Notes: a model not told the origin generated them from the letters alone. Numbered from the stretch's first letter, positions 29,301-39,900 are shown. The stretch is DNA of 64,000 bases from an uncultured Flavobacteriaceae bacterium (GCA_947498845.1 CANMLX010000003.1:124001-188000), one strand, 5' to 3'. Program-made: numbers and translations.

Positions 29301-29461
29301 GCATCATATGCATTCCAATGCGGAACTATAGTTGTATGATTTGGTTCTAATCCAACACGAAAAATTTCTGGATTCTCATAAGGTTTCTTCTGAGCTACAA
29401 TTACACCTAATTGAAAAAATACGAGTGTTACGAAAATTAGTTTTTTTAATTGTATTGTCAT
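26396..29461 (-). CDS. GH2 glycoside hydrolase (LacZ-like architecture, altered sugar site)
   Basis: The 1021-residue protein has a signal peptide (to VIVAQ) and the five-domain LacZ layout: sugar-binding domain, Ig-like domain, TIM barrel (about 335-635), second Ig-like domain and C-terminal beta-galactosidase small-chain domain (WYGRGPHENYIDRN...). Acid/base Glu460 lies in WSCGNET and nucleophile Glu526 in VKEYAHSMGN. The Mg-site residues EAGIETH are kept. However, the LacZ motif NRHEHHPxxG reads NAYGWDGKN, and the RCSHYPNHP His is replaced by Phe (RACFYPAHP), so two sugar-contacting His of LacZ are absent. It is probably not a plain beta-galactosidase. It is the first gene of the downstream PUL block. 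Confidence 0.88.
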   Translation of the reverse strand: MTIQLKKLIFVTLVFFQLGVIVAQKKPYENPEIFRVGLEPNHTTIVPHWNAYDALTAKYLESDQIKSLNGVWKFKFVEGKENIPQGFEKPTYNVSSWDDIKVPSNWERQGFGVPIYANTSMGIEPDDVGCYRINVNIPRTDLINKRVFLYFTGVRTGMHAYVNGEEMGYSEGVALPVEFDITKQLQSGENTIAVKVYRKATSVILENEDYWRLSGIFRDVYLVFRSPTYVEDFEVNGDMNGNWKVKARIINKQDNPYRGLQLTARLYDAEENEIATQSVPVSDLLKNASDEVEMTTKVADVKLWSAEKPNLYRTVLELTQNGNILEAMACNTGFRTVALENELLLVNGQSVRVKGVNAYGWDGKNAQASSYETLEKEVILMKQNNINAVRACFYPAHPYFLELCDTYGIYVMDEAGIETHYQGDYHNLPEWKGTHLDRVQRMLERDKNHPSVIIWSCGNETLVGDNTEATYHWLKQRDPSRLVYNDAEDKTHQLEVSSDILGHGYVNYEKLMRHFGAKGKSVIVKEYAHSMGNAIGQLDQLWDIMRDPKYKKLQGGFIWDFVDQGWEMEKDGKTFYDYGKLSGKTMQEHFCINGIVQPDRKPTPKLIQVKKVYADIKFEALNTENLKFKVTNYSYFTNLDAYNFKWELLIDGKKTSEGNFDVSLVPQSDKEITLNIAASALQAKGEKLINFRAFTKEAQLGIPVNHEIAWEQIPLSAFKSEKATLTNKIKVSEKGEIVVVKNKKSTFTFNKKTGGLTSWIVNGTEVLAEAPIINTWRSVTDNDISGWGGSYVEYFDKWNKAGLNATTNTLKEINVDKNTIVVKSELTAKSKALFELEITYEFTANSGLKISTKAIPTKRLLSFNMTDIPRFGWDVTLTNPYNNVTWYGRGPHENYIDRNSSTLVAEYNATIDELHTPYIFPQANGNHTDTRWMETRTNKGNGLRFTLEKEKNELYNFTASPYSETDLDNAEHTIDLKKDGNVHLHIDYKHSGVGNMPRHKRPEHVVPVEEMEFSLIIDPVK

Positions 29462-29777
29462 TGATTTTTTCTTTTTTACGCTAGAGCTATCGATGTTTTT
29501 ACTAAAATTATTTATACGTCTTTAGCGCTCTTTATTCCTTTTAATATTTAAATTTTTTTTCTATTTAAACGATTATACAAGTTCGCTGTATTTTAATCGT
29601 TTTAGGGGTATTTTTTAGGGTGGTTAGGTTCTGTAGAATCTGGAATTATATTATCATAATGAAAGTGACCAAATCAAATGCTATTAAATAAGTCTTTTCT
29701 AAATTTAAAAATAGTTTTGTCTCTAAAGCAGAAAGCATTCTATCCTTATTACCTAAACTAAGTAACAAAGCGCAATC
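29462..29777. other. Gap within the PUL holding the GH2 promoter
   Basis: No gene is seen. The C-rich sites at 29601-29623 lie about 140 bp upstream of GH2, so a second promoter inside the PUL is likely. The rest is AT-rich without clear structure. Confidence 0.5.
29601..29623 (-). promoter_or_regulatory. C-rich candidate operator upstream of GH2
   Basis: On the coding strand CACCCTAAAAAATACCCC is followed by TAAAACGATT and, further on, AGCGAACTT. CACCC, TACCCC and AGCGAACTT also occur in the sites before susC or GH88. Confidence 0.35.
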
Positions 29778-31334
29778 TTATAGCTTTGGTTTATTTTTAA
29801 TATTTACTATCCATTGCGGTAACTTCCCCAACCTAAGCTCTAATTGTTTTTCAAATAATGATTCTGGAGTTACAGGCTTACCTAAACTCTCCAAAACTTC
29901 TACTTCATCTTTTTTGAACGTTGTTCCAGCACCATGGAATCCAACAATTATTGGAGGTACAATTCGCCAGTACCAAGTATCATTTGCTACAAATCTAAAA
30001 TTCTCTTCAGGCCCATCTGTTTCCTTAAAATTCCATAAAACAAGATGTTTTCCATGGTTTGGCAAATTAAATCTTGCTCCTCCCGCTCTACCTTGAAAAA
30101 AGCCTCCTTCTACTTTATCTAAAAGCGTGCTCCTTGGTTGAGAGGCATGAGATTCAAAACATGTATGAGAAGCGTATTTAGACCTCCAAATTACAGTGCC
30201 TGAAGAATTTCCATCAACACCTAACGAATGATGCATACCTGCAATATCATTACATCTAGCAATTAAAATATTTGTAGAACGTGAAGAATGGATTGCACTA
30301 TGCCCTAAATTACCATCTATAGTAACATTATAAGCTGTTGACGCTGCAGAATGAGAAAAACTTGCTGCATTGTTTACATTTCTAAAAGTACAATCTTTAA
30401 TCCACGAATTAACAGCATTAGAAATTGTTAAAATACTCCAACCACCATCATCTTGGGCCGATCTATGGTGTACAAATTTCTTAGTCCAATTCCCTTCAAA
30501 GGTTATGTTTTCAAAACCAACACTTTCTACATGGGCAAAGCGATAAACCTTCCAATTGTGTTTTGCTCTTATTTTATAATGTATAGATGAAGTAAATCCA
30601 ATTTCATTACCATTTACAGATCCTACTTGATGAACCTCATTAACTTTTACACCTTTTTCTAAAATAGAAGTCCATTCTTTATCTGGTTTTAAAGTACCTA
30701 AATCTTCCTTTACCAAATCTTTATCATTATTAAGAACCTGAATTACTAGCCAATCTCCTTTTTTTATTTTTGAAGCATCTTCTACTTTAACACTATGCGT
30801 TTCCCTATTAGCATTAGCGATTACTTTGGTAATATATTCATTCTCATCTAAGCTTTGAACCTTAATCGCCGAAGGACATGTCCAAAATTTTTCTGGGTCC
30901 GCTGGTGGCAAATCTTTATCAAAAAATAAAACAGTGTTTTTTTCTTCCTCTCCTCTAAATACAATTTTTGATGATTTTACGATAATCAAACTTTGGTCAT
31001 CCTTTGAGGTATTAATACAATATTTCCCTTTTGGAAAAAAAATGACGCCTTCGCCATTTTCTTCTGCAGCTTTAATTGCTTTTTTTATAGCGTTTTTATC
31101 TGAAAATTTATCGTTAGGGATTGCTCCAAAATCATTAACATTAAATACCTTATAATTTACATTAGGTATCCCTTCTTCACTATTTTTGTAACCCGCATAT
31201 GAAAAATCTGGCAATATAGATTTAATATTGTTCGCTTTAGCTTCTTTAAAATTTTCCCATATAGTGCTTTGTTGTGATTTACAACTAATGTCAATAAATA
31301 AAACAATAATCAATCCTATATATTTAAAAAACAT
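29778..31334 (-). CDS. Secreted right-handed beta-helix protein (DUF4955-like; possible lyase)
   Basis: The 518-residue protein has a short lipoprotein-like signal (LFIDISCKSQ, Cys near 18) and a pectate-lyase-3-type beta-helix: NDFGAIPNDKFSDKNAI, NGEGVIFFPKGKYCINTS, KIVFRGEEEKNTVLFFD, then helix coils (VESVGFENITFEG, NSWIKDCTFRNV). It resembles the N-terminal half of the beta-helix/GH43 fusion in the same PUL. Such proteins are often lyases or bind polysaccharide, but I see no assigned catalytic residue. It lies 4 bp after GH88, so the two are cotranscribed, which supports a role in making or handling unsaturated uronate oligosaccharides. Confidence 0.7.
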   Translation of the reverse strand: MFFKYIGLIIVLFIDISCKSQQSTIWENFKEAKANNIKSILPDFSYAGYKNSEEGIPNVNYKVFNVNDFGAIPNDKFSDKNAIKKAIKAAEENGEGVIFFPKGKYCINTSKDDQSLIIVKSSKIVFRGEEEKNTVLFFDKDLPPADPEKFWTCPSAIKVQSLDENEYITKVIANANRETHSVKVEDASKIKKGDWLVIQVLNNDKDLVKEDLGTLKPDKEWTSILEKGVKVNEVHQVGSVNGNEIGFTSSIHYKIRAKHNWKVYRFAHVESVGFENITFEGNWTKKFVHHRSAQDDGGWSILTISNAVNSWIKDCTFRNVNNAASFSHSAASTAYNVTIDGNLGHSAIHSSRSTNILIARCNDIAGMHHSLGVDGNSSGTVIWRSKYASHTCFESHASQPRSTLLDKVEGGFFQGRAGGARFNLPNHGKHLVLWNFKETDGPEENFRFVANDTWYWRIVPPIIVGFHGAGTTFKKDEVEVLESLGKPVTPESLFEKQLELRLGKLPQWIVNIKNKPKL

Positions 31335-31338
31335 ATTT

Positions 31339-32580
31339 TTAGTGCTTTAGTGCTTGATATCTAAGCAAAGCCTCAACATAATAATAATCTGCATAATTTA
31401 GAGGAACATCAATTTCTGCTCCATGTGGAATACTACCAACACTATGCTTTAATATAAAATTTTTATTGTCTCCTATTTTAGCTGTATATTTTCCAGAGGA
31501 CAATGTATTTATTATTTTATCAATATTAGATTTATAAGACAAACTGGAATACCCATCTAATTCTAACAATGCCGATGCAGTAATAGCTGCTGCAGAAACA
31601 TCTCTTGGCTCATTAGGGATATTAGGCGCATTATAATCCCAATATGGAATACCATCTTCGGGAGTGCTTTTATAATTAACAATATAATTGGCTATTTTTT
31701 CGGCTTGTTTTAAATATATGTCGTTCTTTGTATATCTATAACAAACAGTATAGCCATATAACCCCCACGCTTGTCCTCTTGCCCACGAACTACCATGTGA
31801 AAAACCTTGAGCCGTTTGCCCACTTCTTACTTCACCAGTTTCTGGATTATAATCTATAACATGGAAAGAGCTATCATCTTCTCTAAAATGATTTTTTAAA
31901 GTAGTATTAGCATGTATAATTGCAGCTTCTTTATACTTAGAATCACCTGTAAACTCACTCACCTTAAAAAGCAATTCTAAATTCATCATATTGTCTATAA
32001 TTACGGGGTACATCCAACCACGTTTCTTTTGCCATCCGTAATCTACATCCCAACTTTTTATACAACCAACATTGGGATTAAAACGTGTTAACAAAGAGTC
32101 TGCAGAAGTAACCATAATGTCTTTAAAAGACTCATTTTTGGTTAGTCTATATCCATTGCCATAAGAACAATTGAATATAAAACCTAAATCATGGCTATTT
32201 GTTTTATACTTATGATTTTCAAATAAAGATTGAAACTTTTCTGCAGCATTCTTCCATGTTTCATCATTAGTATATTCATACATGTACCAAAGACTTCCAG
32301 GATAAAACCCTTCTGTCCAATCAAATTTTGGGTTAGTCCAATGTATAGTCCCATCTTTACTAATTGTCCTTGGTATTTTATTCGCTTTTTCTGCTTCTTT
32401 AAGTTGAAGTTTCAACTGTCTCTCAGCAATTTTTAGTGCATGCTCAAATTGCTGCTCTTCTCTTACTTCTGTTTTTGTTTCAATTGCAATTTCATTTGAC
32501 TTTTGTGAAACGACTCCATTACATGAATAAAATAAACTCACCACTACTACATAGGACAAAACTTTTAAAACACTCATCAA
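31339..32580 (-). CDS. GH88 unsaturated glucuronyl hydrolase (lipoprotein)
   Basis: The 413-residue protein has a lipobox (SLFYSC, Cys20) and an (alpha/alpha)6 barrel. GH88 hallmarks are WTNPKFDWTEGFYPGSLWYM, the catalytic pair Asp131 in SHDLGFIF and Asp196 in IIDNMMNLELL, and SSWARGQAWGLYGY. GH88 hydrolyses the vinyl ether of Delta-4,5-unsaturated uronic acid at the non-reducing end of lyase products. The released sugar rearranges to 5-keto-4-deoxyuronate, the substrate of KduI encoded at 46491. It is therefore strong evidence that this PUL uses lyase chemistry. A C-rich site upstream suggests its own promoter. Confidence 0.93.
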   Translation of the reverse strand: MMSVLKVLSYVVVVSLFYSCNGVVSQKSNEIAIETKTEVREEQQFEHALKIAERQLKLQLKEAEKANKIPRTISKDGTIHWTNPKFDWTEGFYPGSLWYMYEYTNDETWKNAAEKFQSLFENHKYKTNSHDLGFIFNCSYGNGYRLTKNESFKDIMVTSADSLLTRFNPNVGCIKSWDVDYGWQKKRGWMYPVIIDNMMNLELLFKVSEFTGDSKYKEAAIIHANTTLKNHFREDDSSFHVIDYNPETGEVRSGQTAQGFSHGSSWARGQAWGLYGYTVCYRYTKNDIYLKQAEKIANYIVNYKSTPEDGIPYWDYNAPNIPNEPRDVSAAAITASALLELDGYSSLSYKSNIDKIINTLSSGKYTAKIGDNKNFILKHSVGSIPHGAEIDVPLNYADYYYVEALLRYQALKH

Positions 32581-32671
32581 TTTATTTTTTAGATTTTTAA
32601 GGTAAAATACATTAGCACTTAGCTAGTGCTATTTGTTGCTGTAAATATGATGGTATTTATCTATATAAGAA

Positions 32672-32698
32672 AGGGGGGATAAGTTCGCTTTTGGGGTG
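32672..32698 (-). promoter_or_regulatory. C-rich candidate operator upstream of GH88
   Basis: On the coding strand CACCCCAAAAGCGAACTTAT precedes CCCCCCTTTCTT, about 92-118 bp before the start codon. The order CACCCC, then TTAT, then CCCCCC, then a T-rich run is the same as before susC. Confidence 0.45.
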
Positions 32699-32793
32699 TA
32701 TATTGTTCTATTTTATTCAAAAACTTGATTCTGTAGGCTATACTTGTGTTACTTATTAGATTTTCATCCAAAAAATACCAGAATGCGTATTTA

Positions 32794-35700
32794 TTAAAGC
32801 TTGAGAGATTTTCTATATTCCGAAGGAGACATTTCAAAAATTTGTTTAAAACATTTTCTAAAATATTTTAAATCGTTAAATCCTATATCATATGCAATAT
32901 CCGATATATTCATCTCTGTTTGAATGAGTAATTGACTTGCTCTTTTTAGTCTAACTGTTCTTATAAATTCGGATATAGATTGTCCTGTTAAAACTTTAAT
33001 TTTTCTATAAAGTACAGACTGACTCATGTGTATTTTATTAGTAAAAAAATTAACATTGAATTCTGGATTAGACATATTATTTTCTATAATTTCCATTGCA
33101 TTTTTTAGAAAAACCTCATCTATAGATTCTGAAGAAATCTGTTCTTTGGGTTCTAGAATAACATCTTTTTTAAATTTTGCAACTAAATTTTCTCTTGATT
33201 TTAATAAATTCTTTACTTGTAATTTTAATAAACCTGCATCGAAAGGTTTAGTTATGTATGCATCTGCTCCTGTCTCATAACCAATTTTTTGGATTTTAGA
33301 AGAGGTTCTAGCTGTTAATAACACCACTGGTATATGGCTTGTTCTAACATCTGATTTTAAAATTTTACTCATTTCTACCCCATCCATTTTAGGCATCATA
33401 ATATCACTTATAATCAAATCTATTGGGTTGGCACTTGCTACATCAAGCCCTATTCTCCCATTCTTTGCTTCAAAAACATTAAACTCTTTAGAAAAGATAC
33501 TTTTTATAAAATTACGTACTTCTTGATTATCTTCTACAATCAAAATAGAAGGTAATGTCTTATCTATATTTACTTCCTTTATTTGCTCTTCTTCTTTTAC
33601 CCAACCTATTTTCACATGCGTTGGTTCATAATTACCCAATAGTTCATCTTCGTTATAAATGGGCTCGTTTATTATTTCTTCTAATTTTAAATGATCTTTA
33701 CCCATTGGAAGTATAATAGTAAAAATAGTTCCTTTTCCTTCTGTACTTTCTACACTTATAGTACCGTAATGTAAGTCTACTATATCTTTTGCCAGGGCTA
33801 ATCCTACTCCTGTACCAGATCTAAGTTCGTTTTTCTGGCCTAATTGAAAATAACGATCAAAAACAAATTCTATATTTTCTTCTGGGATTCCTCTACCACT
33901 ATCTTTAATTAGGAGTTTTAAGTTTTTAATTTCTTTTTCATCTTTAAAAGTTGATACTGCCATAGTTATTTCACCATCGGGAGGTGTAAACTTAAATGCA
34001 TTTGATAATACATTTAGTACTACTTTTTTCATCTCTATTTTGGAAAACCATAAATCAATCACCTCCTGTTGAGACTCAAAATTGTATGTTATTCTACGTT
34101 CTATGGCCAACTCCTCGAACGCTAACTTTAAATTTTCTAAAAACGGGACTATATTAGATTTGGATGCATGTAATTTTAACTTGCCAGCCTCGCTCTTTCT
34201 AAAATCTAATAATTGATTTATTAATTGAAGTAAAATACTGGCATTCCTATACATTCCTGTTAATTGATCATGCAAAGAACTTTCTATTTTTTGTGTATTT
34301 AAAATACGTTTTAAAGGTCCTATAATTAACGTTAATGGTGTTCTAAAGTCATGAGAAATATTGGTAAATAACTGTAACTTAAACCTATTTTCTTGCTCTA
34401 TTTTTTCTTTTGCTAATCGCTCTTGTCTTAATTGGTTTTTATCATTTATTCGTATTAAACTATACCTTCTTATTGTTAACAAAATCACAACAGAGAACAT
34501 AAAATACAATAAATAAGCCCACCATGTTCTCCATAATGGCGGTAAAATTTTTAGTTTAACTGTAGCTGGATTTTCATTCCAAATACCATCACTGTTTGAT
34601 CCTTTTACCTTAAACTCATAATTACCTGAGTTTAAATTTGTATAAGCTGCCGTTTTATCATTTTCTACATACTTCCAATCATCATCAAATCCTTCTAATT
34701 TATAAGCGTATTTATTTTTCTCAGGTTGTGAATAATTTAAAGCTACATAGGTTAAACTAAAATCATTTTGTTTGTATTGTAATGTTATCTCTCCTGTCTT
34801 ATCGGTTATATTGATTTTAGGATGATTCCAAAAATTAAGTGATGTAATTTTTATAGGAGATACAAATTTATCTGTAGAGATTTCGTTAGGATTTAATATT
34901 GTTAATCCATCGGTGCCTCCAAAAACAAGTTCTCCTTTTTTAGTTTTTAAATACGCACCATAGTTAAATTCATTACCTTGTATCCCATCAGATTTATCAA
35001 AATTTTTAAACATCTTAGTGTGTAGGTTATATCTAAATAACCCGCTATTAGTGCTTAACCAAAGATTACTCCTGTCATCTGGTAAAATACCATATACAAC
35101 CTCATTAAACAAGCCTTGTTTAACACCATATCTAAGACTTTTATTTGTATCTAAATTGTAATTATAAAGCCCTCTACCTTCTGTCCCTAACCATAGACTA
35201 ACTGGTGACTCTTCATAAATACTTATCACTTCATTTTGTGCAAAAGAATTTTTTATGCTTTCTCCCAAATCTATATTGGTAATTTCTTGAGTGACTAGAT
35301 CTATTACAGAAAACCCTTTATTACTTCCTATATATAAAACGTTATTATAATTCGACTTTAATATTGTGTAAATAAAATCTCCTAATATGCCTTCATAATC
35401 TTCTACTTTTCTAAATACACCTAATGTTTTATCTAAATAATTTAACCCGCCATTGTTAGTTCCAACCCATATTTTATTTTGTCTGTCTTTAGCTAAGGCT
35501 GTTATTCTATTATTAGTAAGCGAACTATTTTTTAAAATTTTTTCTAATTTTTGACTTTCTTGCTTATTTCCATACAAGTTTATAAGATTAAGACCTCCAT
35601 CATGTGTTCCTATCCATAGGTTACCATCATCATTCAACATTGTCTTAACATTATTTGCAGTTAAACTACTTGGAGTCTTTGAATTACTCATTAAATAATT

Positions 35701-36909
35701 AAACTGTCTTTTATCTCTATGATAGAAATTTACACCGCCTCCCTCTGTCCCAATCCAAAGATTACCATCTTTTGTTTCTACAATAGAACTTACAACTTTG
35801 TAATTTAGGTTTTTCTTGTTTGTACCAACCTTTAAATTTGTAAATTTATTTGCAGTTTTATCTAAATAATTTATACCTCCCGCCCAAGTACCTATCCATA
35901 AATCACCTCTAGTATCTTCAATAATTTTATATATTGAATTTTGACTTAAACTATTAACATCTGTTTCTTCATGCTGGTATTTTTGAACTACACTACTCTC
36001 AATATCCACATAATACAAACCAGTGTACGATCCAACCCATAAGTTCCCCTTCTTATCTTCTAAAATATCTCGTACTTCATGTTTAATAACAGGCTCTGAT
36101 GATGAGGCATTGAAAACAAAATCTTCGAAAGAATTTAACTTATCATTAAAGACTGCCAGGCCATTTTTATACCCCAACCAAATATTACTTTTTTTGTCCT
36201 GTAATAGTTTTATGGTATTATTTTTAACTCTATTTGGTGATAAGTTGTGGGGGTAAGCGTAATGTAAAAAAGTATTCGTTTTTAGGTTATATACATCTAT
36301 CTTTTCTGAACCACATATCCATAAATTGCCTTTTTTATCTATTAAAAGAGAAAAAATCTTATTAGAACTTATTGAGTTAGTATTACTAAAATTATCTGTA
36401 TAAGTAACTATTTCATTGGTTTTAATATTCAATCTATCTAAGCCTCTATCTGTTGCTAACCAGATATAACTAGAGTCTTGAACTTTTATGTCTCTTACAC
36501 TTTTATCATAAAACAAACTACTATTAGCTCCAGCTCTTAATCTTACAAAATTGTCTTCATTTGGATTATACTTATTGAGTCCACTACCTGTACCAACCCA
36601 TACATTGCCAAAATAGTCTTTTGCAAGAACAACAACTCTATTATGGCTTAAACTATTAGAATTACTTGAGTTATACGTATAACTTTTAAATGTGCTTCCA
36701 TCATATTTATTTAAACCGTAACGGGTACCAAACCATAAAAAGCCATCATCATCTTGCAATATGGATATAACCGAACTTTGCGATAACCCATCACTAGTAG
36801 AATACTGTTTAAACTTAATGTCTTTATATGCACTACGTTCTTCTTGTGCTATGCCAAATACAGTATATGTTAAAACAATTAAACACCATAATACTTTATT
36901 TATTCTCAT
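32794..36909 (-). CDS. Hybrid two-component system sensor/regulator (HTCS)
   Basis: The 1371-residue protein joins sensor and transcription factor. It has a signal peptide, two periplasmic seven-bladed propellers of Reg_prop repeats (about 25-680; DDDGFLWFGTRYGLNKYDG, KKGNLWICGS), a Y_Y_Y domain (about 715-785), one membrane helix (about 795-815), a HisKA domain with His853 in NISHDFRTPLTL, a HATPase (NVLSNAFKF, GRGIPEENIEFVF, GTGVGLALAKD), a receiver with Asp1169 (ISDIMMPKMDG) and a C-terminal AraC-type helix-turn-helix (ISDIAYDIGFNDLKYFRKCF). HTCS proteins bind a PUL-derived oligosaccharide in the periplasm and switch on the PUL. It is 27 bp after the FG-GAP gene. Confidence 0.95.
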   Translation of the reverse strand: MRINKVLWCLIVLTYTVFGIAQEERSAYKDIKFKQYSTSDGLSQSSVISILQDDDGFLWFGTRYGLNKYDGSTFKSYTYNSSNSNSLSHNRVVVLAKDYFGNVWVGTGSGLNKYNPNEDNFVRLRAGANSSLFYDKSVRDIKVQDSSYIWLATDRGLDRLNIKTNEIVTYTDNFSNTNSISSNKIFSLLIDKKGNLWICGSEKIDVYNLKTNTFLHYAYPHNLSPNRVKNNTIKLLQDKKSNIWLGYKNGLAVFNDKLNSFEDFVFNASSSEPVIKHEVRDILEDKKGNLWVGSYTGLYYVDIESSVVQKYQHEETDVNSLSQNSIYKIIEDTRGDLWIGTWAGGINYLDKTANKFTNLKVGTNKKNLNYKVVSSIVETKDGNLWIGTEGGGVNFYHRDKRQFNYLMSNSKTPSSLTANNVKTMLNDDGNLWIGTHDGGLNLINLYGNKQESQKLEKILKNSSLTNNRITALAKDRQNKIWVGTNNGGLNYLDKTLGVFRKVEDYEGILGDFIYTILKSNYNNVLYIGSNKGFSVIDLVTQEITNIDLGESIKNSFAQNEVISIYEESPVSLWLGTEGRGLYNYNLDTNKSLRYGVKQGLFNEVVYGILPDDRSNLWLSTNSGLFRYNLHTKMFKNFDKSDGIQGNEFNYGAYLKTKKGELVFGGTDGLTILNPNEISTDKFVSPIKITSLNFWNHPKINITDKTGEITLQYKQNDFSLTYVALNYSQPEKNKYAYKLEGFDDDWKYVENDKTAAYTNLNSGNYEFKVKGSNSDGIWNENPATVKLKILPPLWRTWWAYLLYFMFSVVILLTIRRYSLIRINDKNQLRQERLAKEKIEQENRFKLQLFTNISHDFRTPLTLIIGPLKRILNTQKIESSLHDQLTGMYRNASILLQLINQLLDFRKSEAGKLKLHASKSNIVPFLENLKLAFEELAIERRITYNFESQQEVIDLWFSKIEMKKVVLNVLSNAFKFTPPDGEITMAVSTFKDEKEIKNLKLLIKDSGRGIPEENIEFVFDRYFQLGQKNELRSGTGVGLALAKDIVDLHYGTISVESTEGKGTIFTIILPMGKDHLKLEEIINEPIYNEDELLGNYEPTHVKIGWVKEEEQIKEVNIDKTLPSILIVEDNQEVRNFIKSIFSKEFNVFEAKNGRIGLDVASANPIDLIISDIMMPKMDGVEMSKILKSDVRTSHIPVVLLTARTSSKIQKIGYETGADAYITKPFDAGLLKLQVKNLLKSRENLVAKFKKDVILEPKEQISSESIDEVFLKNAMEIIENNMSNPEFNVNFFTNKIHMSQSVLYRKIKVLTGQSISEFIRTVRLKRASQLLIQTEMNISDIAYDIGFNDLKYFRKCFKQIFEMSPSEYRKSLKL

Positions 36910-36936
36910 TTAACTTAGCCGATTAATCTATGCTTT

Positions 36937-39900
36937 TTAACGTCTGTTTTTTATTTCGTAGATCGCGTGTACATCGTTATTATTAATCACAATAATATTA
37001 TCTCCTGAAGCTGTATTTAAACGCATCATATTACGAACATCTTTAACTGCATAAAATCCTGTATACTCATTTGGTATAAGATTAAAACTTCCATTTCCTT
37101 TACCTTTTAAGAAACATCCTATTCCAGCATCGGAACGTGTTGTTTCTATTTCTGATTGATAATTATTTCCTGCCATTAAAAGGTCTTTTAAACCATCTCC
37201 ATCAAAATCACTAAAAAGTATGCTATTAATTACCGACTTTTGAACTTCATTTGGAAAAGGTAAAAATGAAAACCCTTTACGTTTGTTGTTCAAAAATATC
37301 CCAGACCTAAATTCACTAGCCTTAAGATTTAGTGCTGTTTCTATCCCCTCTCCCAATATTGCTTTTAAATCTTGATTCGCAAAGTCTTGATAGGATTTTA
37401 TCTTACCATGTAGTAACGGTAGCTGCTCTGTTGCGCAACTCTTACCTCTTACAGGCACTTCTTTATCTTTATAATATGTTGCGAGAAATATATCTTGTGT
37501 CCCATCATAATCAAAATCTTTGGTATAGATCTGAAATGGTTTTTTATAAGATGCTTTGTGTTTATAATTTAATCCAAGATTTCCTGCAATTATATCTTTA
37601 TCTCCATCTGCATCTATATCTGCTATTAAAATCTTATTCCACCACCCTTTTGCATCTTTTAATGTAGTAAATTTTTCTGTTTTTGATAATTTGCCATTGT
37701 TATTTAAAAATACTTCTATACCCATCCATTCTCCTGCAACAATAAGGTCCAGATCTCCATCGTCATCTAAATCGTTCCATTTTGCATCTGTAACCATTCC
37801 AAGATACTCTATATCTGGGGCATACGTTTTGGTTTCAATATAAAACTTTCCGTTTTTGTTTATTAGTAAATAACTTTTAGGTGCATAGGGGTATTTTCCA
37901 GGAATTACTCTTCCTCCTACAAAAAGATCGGTATCTCCATCTAAATCATAATCTCCTGGTATAACTACCGAGCCCGAAGTATAAAACTCTGGAAGACAGT
38001 CTTTACATTTTTTAAATTCTCCTTGTCCGGTATTAACATATATTCGATCTTGAAATAATCTTGAATTTTCACCAAATTCATAACTTCCGCTCACAACATA
38101 CAAATCTTGATCTCCATCGTTTTCTAAATCAAAAAAAACAGCTCCAACATCTTCATACTTATTATCTTTTTTAAAGTCGGGAATTACTTTCTCTTTGTAT
38201 TTACCTAGTGGTTGACCAATTAATAATGTTCCTGATTGTGAGTAACCTCCTCCTAGGTACAAATCACTTATACCATCTCCATTTAAATCTGATTTTGCAG
38301 CTGCTGGCCCTAATTGAGATAATTTATGAGGCAAAAGAAGTTGTATCCCATAATCATTGAACACACTATCTTTATGCGCATAAGTAAACGCTGTTTTTTT
38401 AAATAGTTTTACTGTATCTACTTCTTTATCGCTTTTTATTTTCGGTGTAGCATCTTTATAGGCTATACTTATTAATTGATTGGGTTCTACATTGTATAAT
38501 TCTTGCTTCTTTCCATCTAACCAAATTATGTCAATGTTTCTTATACCGATTTCATTTTTGAAACCAAAATGTATTTTATTTGTTACTGATGACAAGTAGC
38601 CTCTTGAATTTATTAACTGTCGTGTTTGCTTTGTACCATCATTAAAATATACATGTACCTTAACGCCCAAACCAAAACGATTGTTTGTTGGTCCTAAAAA
38701 CTGGAATTGTACAAACTGTCCTTTTTTCTGCTCTAATGAATTATTTTTTAAGATGGTGGCTTCTTCGTTAATATTGTTAACTACTATATCTAAATCGCCA
38801 TCGTTATCTAAATCAGAATAAATAGCACCATTAGAAAATGTAGGTGTTATAGTTGCCCAATCTTCTGAAACGTTAGAGAATGTTAGATCCTTATTATTCT
38901 TAAAAAAATAATTCTTAATCTTTTGTTGGGGTAACATTTTAGTATATTTTAAAAACTCTCCTGGTGTGGGTCTTTTTCCTTTTTCTCTAATTATTTGTAA
39001 AATACTATTTAAAGCATCTTTATCCATTACATCTCTGTATACACCATTTGTTATATAAATATCATTATACCCATCCAAATCAAAATCTGCTAATAAGGGA
39101 GCCCAACTCCAATCTGTGTTAGAGACTCCTCCCATATTAGCTATTTCACTAAAAGTTTCATTACCATTATTTAATTGCAATGCATTATGCATGTACTGGT
39201 ATTGATATCCTTTTTTCACCATTTCTTGAAACTTGCTAATAGAGGTCATTGCCATAGTTGTTTTAGATCTAATATAATCCTCTGGACTCATATCAAGAGA
39301 TATTATATCATACAGTGTATCGTTATTGATATCGGCTATATCTCCTCCCATACTATAAAAAGACATATGTTTAAACATGGTATCTTTTTTATCGGTAAAA
39401 GTACCATCTTGGTTATTGATATAAGCAAAATCTGGCATTTTAAAATCATTATTCACATAAATGTCTAACCAACCATCATTGTTTAAATCGCCAACTTGAG
39501 CGTTAAGACCAAAAGCAAGTTCTGGTAGTATTCCTGCTTCAATAGAGGCATCTGTAAAGTGCCCTTCTCCATCGTTCTTATATAATTTATCGCTCCCTTT
39601 TAATTTAAGCGTTTTTGAATCTTTCTGTATAGCTTTTAAGTCTAGAATATTCTTAGCCTTTTTTGATACCATAGGACTATTTGTTATGTAAACATCTAAA
39701 TCTCCATCATTATCACAATCAAAAAAAGTAGAGGTTATAGATCTACCCTTATCATCTAATCCATATTCTTTTGCTTTTTCGGAAAAAGTAAGGTTTCCAT
39801 TATTTACATAAAGCATATTTGCATATTTCTCATCTTCCTTAAACCAACCCGCTCTATTAATGTAGATATCCAAAAAACCATCATTATTAATATCTACAAT

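Noticed and set aside
29640..29777. Plus-strand coding-like stretch (FVSKAESILSLLPKL) suggesting a transposase remnant
   Set aside because: It is short, interrupted by stops and has no family motif; too weak to call.
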